Position numbers and translations under genes: made by a program
Assembly (NCBI GenBank): GCA_904063045.1
Contig: CAJFCJ010000019.1
Span: forward strand, 186,001 to 250,000
Direction of reading: 5' to 3'
From: Dimorphilus gyrociliatus
Taxonomy: Eukaryota > Annelida > Polychaeta > Dinophilidae
Length of the DNA stretch: 64,000 bases
Shown: piece after piece, positions 62,501-64,000 of the stretch
Numbering within the stretch: the first letter of the stretch is position 1
Layout of the letters: each line of letters begins with the position of its first letter
The notes under the pieces: generated by a model
What the model was told of the DNA's origin: nothing
The model's database searches: none
What the model saw: the letters and a program-made list of their open reading frames with translations, nothing else

Positions 62501-64000
62501 CACAAAAATGTCCAACCTGACATAACATAGCTGCACAGGTAGTTTTTGGTTTAACACAGACAGCATCAGTTGGGCAAGGAGGGACTAAACATGGATGAAC
62601 TTTCTCTTCGCAGATTTCTCCAAGTTCACATTTAATATCATCACATGAATTTTTTGGTGGTTTAATATCATGACATTCGCCAATAGGTCCTGGGCATTCA
62701 CCATTAGCAAGACAACCACGAGTAATAATCATGCAATTTTGGTCTTTTCTACAATTAGCTTTGACGCAAACTGGGTCAAGAACACATCTAGCTTCACCAT
62801 TCTCTTCTACACAAAAATGTCCAACCCGACATAACATAGCGGCACAGGTAGTTTGTTGTTTTACACAAACAGCACTAGTTGGGCAAGGAGGAACTAAACA
62901 TGGATGAACTTTTTCTTTGCAATATTCACCAATGTTGCACTTCTTATATTGGCATTTGTTTTTAGGGACACAGCGTGCAATAGGTTTCTTACAAACAAAA
63001 CCAGGAATGCAAATCGATGTTGCTATTTCACAGCTTTCACCTTCTTTACATTTTTTGCAGAGATCGTTTGGTACGCATTTTAAGAATTGCTTGCAGGGTG
63101 CCTTTTTACATACGACAGTTTCAACTTTGCATTCTTCATTTGGTCTACATCTCTCACAAGTTGCCAATTCACATCGTGGATTTTTGTAGCATGGGGCGGT
63201 TACGCATTCGATGTCATCTTCAATGCAAACTTCGCCTGTACCACATTTCTTGTCTCGACAAGACGTAGGTTCTCTACATTTGCATATAGGACATCCGTTT
63301 AATTGTTCAAATCCATTTTCGCAGAACATTTCACACATGTATTTTGCACAGCCGCACGTTTTTGTTTCTTCATCGCAAACTTGGTTTTTAGGGCAATCGG
63401 AGTTTTTGCTGCAAGTTTCTGATTTCACACAACGGGGGTTTTTGTAGCATGGAGCAGTTACACATTGGATATCATCTTCGATACAAGTTTCTCCGGGACC
63501 ACATCTTTTGTCCAAGCAAGACTCTGATTTTCTACATTTGCATATAGGACATCCGTTTAATTGTTCAAATCCATCTTCGCAGAACAGAGTACACATGATT
63601 TTTGAACAGCCGCATGTTTTTGTTTCTTCATCGCAAACTTGGTTTTCAAGACAATCGGAGTTCTTACTACATTTGGGTACTGGTGATGGGTTACATGTGC
63701 AAGTGGGGCATCCATTTTTATCCATAACGTTACCGTGTTCACAAAAGATTGCGCACACGGGTGGACATTCTAATAATAAAGAAAATATTGGTAATTGAAA
63801 CTAATAATATACTAAGAGAATAATTTATACCTTGCTTGACGCATTGAGCAATCATACGACAAGGAGAGTGAGGGAAACAGTTTGGTTCTGGGAGCACTTT
63901 ACAAACAGTTCCTTGTTGACATGTTACAGCAGCACATGATGTTGGTGGTTGCGGTGGTAGAGGAGGAGGAGGACCATTGCATTTACACTCTTCACAGCCG
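59573..64000 (-). CDS. Giant antistasin-like cysteine-rich secreted protein (5' part outside window)
   Basis: Four exons are visible: 63830-64000 (continuing beyond the edge), 61193-63769, 59776-61130 and the terminal 59573 to about 59710. They give more than 1,350 residues, with roughly one residue in six a cysteine. Antistasin units (C-x-x-x-C-x-x-G-x-x-x-D-x-x-G-C-x-x-C-x-C) such as FCEHGNVMDKNGCPTCTC and YCEFGWKRDSKSGCEICKC alternate with other Cys modules (CGPGETCIEDDIQCVTAPCY; CAAMLCRVGHFCVEENGEARC, twice). Five 50-residue copies form the C-terminal part. Antistasins are serine protease inhibitors known from leeches, other annelids, molluscs and Hydra. Inhibitory activity of each module depends on its reactive loop, which I cannot judge. 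Size and repeats would also fit an extracellular matrix or adhesive protein. The signal peptide is not in the window. Confidence 0.85.
60016..60765 (-). repeat. Five tandem 150-bp coding repeats
   Basis: The unit encodes 50 residues starting PKCQTVKCGRYTECKDGKCV and ending CDKCACAPS. Five copies stand head to tail with exact 150-bp spacing. Neighbouring copies are nearly identical at DNA level, including third positions, with the outermost C-terminal copy most diverged (LCDMFCNHGWAKDEETGCDIC). This points to recent duplication or gene conversion. Confidence 0.9.

Noticed and set aside
1-64000. tRNA, rRNA and transposon-coded genes
   Set aside because: No cloverleaf with a proper TTCRANNC arm, no rRNA-like stretch and no reverse transcriptase or transposase motif was seen by eye. 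A covariance-model scan would be needed to exclude small RNAs.

Overview
The window is invertebrate animal nuclear DNA. It is AT-rich and gene-dense (about 13 protein genes in 64 kb). Most coding exons are joined by very short GT-AG introns, often 50-70 nt, and the product families are metazoan: ARFGEF3/BIG3, TALPID3, FKBP6, CCDC61, dynamin, PPP4R3, an Expanded/FRMD6 FERM protein, an Mcr-type thioester-domain protein, THADA and a giant antistasin-like protein. Small introns, tight packing and antistasin repeats fit a compact lophotrochozoan genome, possibly a miniaturised annelid. The species is inference; no marker gene here fixes it.

Layout. 1-4133: AT-rich DNA with no gene I can support. 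4134-11289 (+): ARFGEF3. 11489-16173 (-): TALPID3, convergent with ARFGEF3, with interleaved poly(A) signals. 16174-17772: control region. 17773-19679 (+): FKBP6 (piRNA-pathway co-chaperone family). 19819-20328 (-): small single-pass membrane protein, unrecognised. 20968-22147 (-): very divergent actin. 23559-25065 (+): CCDC61. 25318-30993 (+): dynamin, only 252 bp downstream. 30994-33908: gene-poor spacer. 33909-36532 (+): PPP4R3. 37249-39874 (-): FERM protein of the FRMD6/Expanded group. 42568-48599 (+): Mcr-like macroglobulin with an LDLa domain and a lost thioester. 48963-56728 (+): THADA, with a glycosyltransferase nested antisense in one intron (55094-55969). 57529-58560 (-): orphan Q-rich protein. 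59573-64000 (-): cysteine-rich antistasin-like protein that runs off the right edge.

The genes do not form an operon-like system. Loose themes are centriole/cilium biology (TALPID3, CCDC61), membrane traffic (ARFGEF3, dynamin), and extracellular or junction proteins (Mcr-like, antistasin-like, FERM).

The strongest unusual signals are as follows. (1) Dynamin has two tandem versions of one GED exon separated by only 34 nt, too short for a normal intron, which predicts strict mutually exclusive splicing. (2) ARFGEF3 has a probable second pair of alternative homologous exons. (3) The actin-like protein has a rebuilt nucleotide pocket and a shortened D-loop. (4) The antistasin-like gene carries five nearly identical 150-bp coding repeats. 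(5) TISU/YY1-like ATGGCGG elements start very short upstream ORFs in front of several genes.
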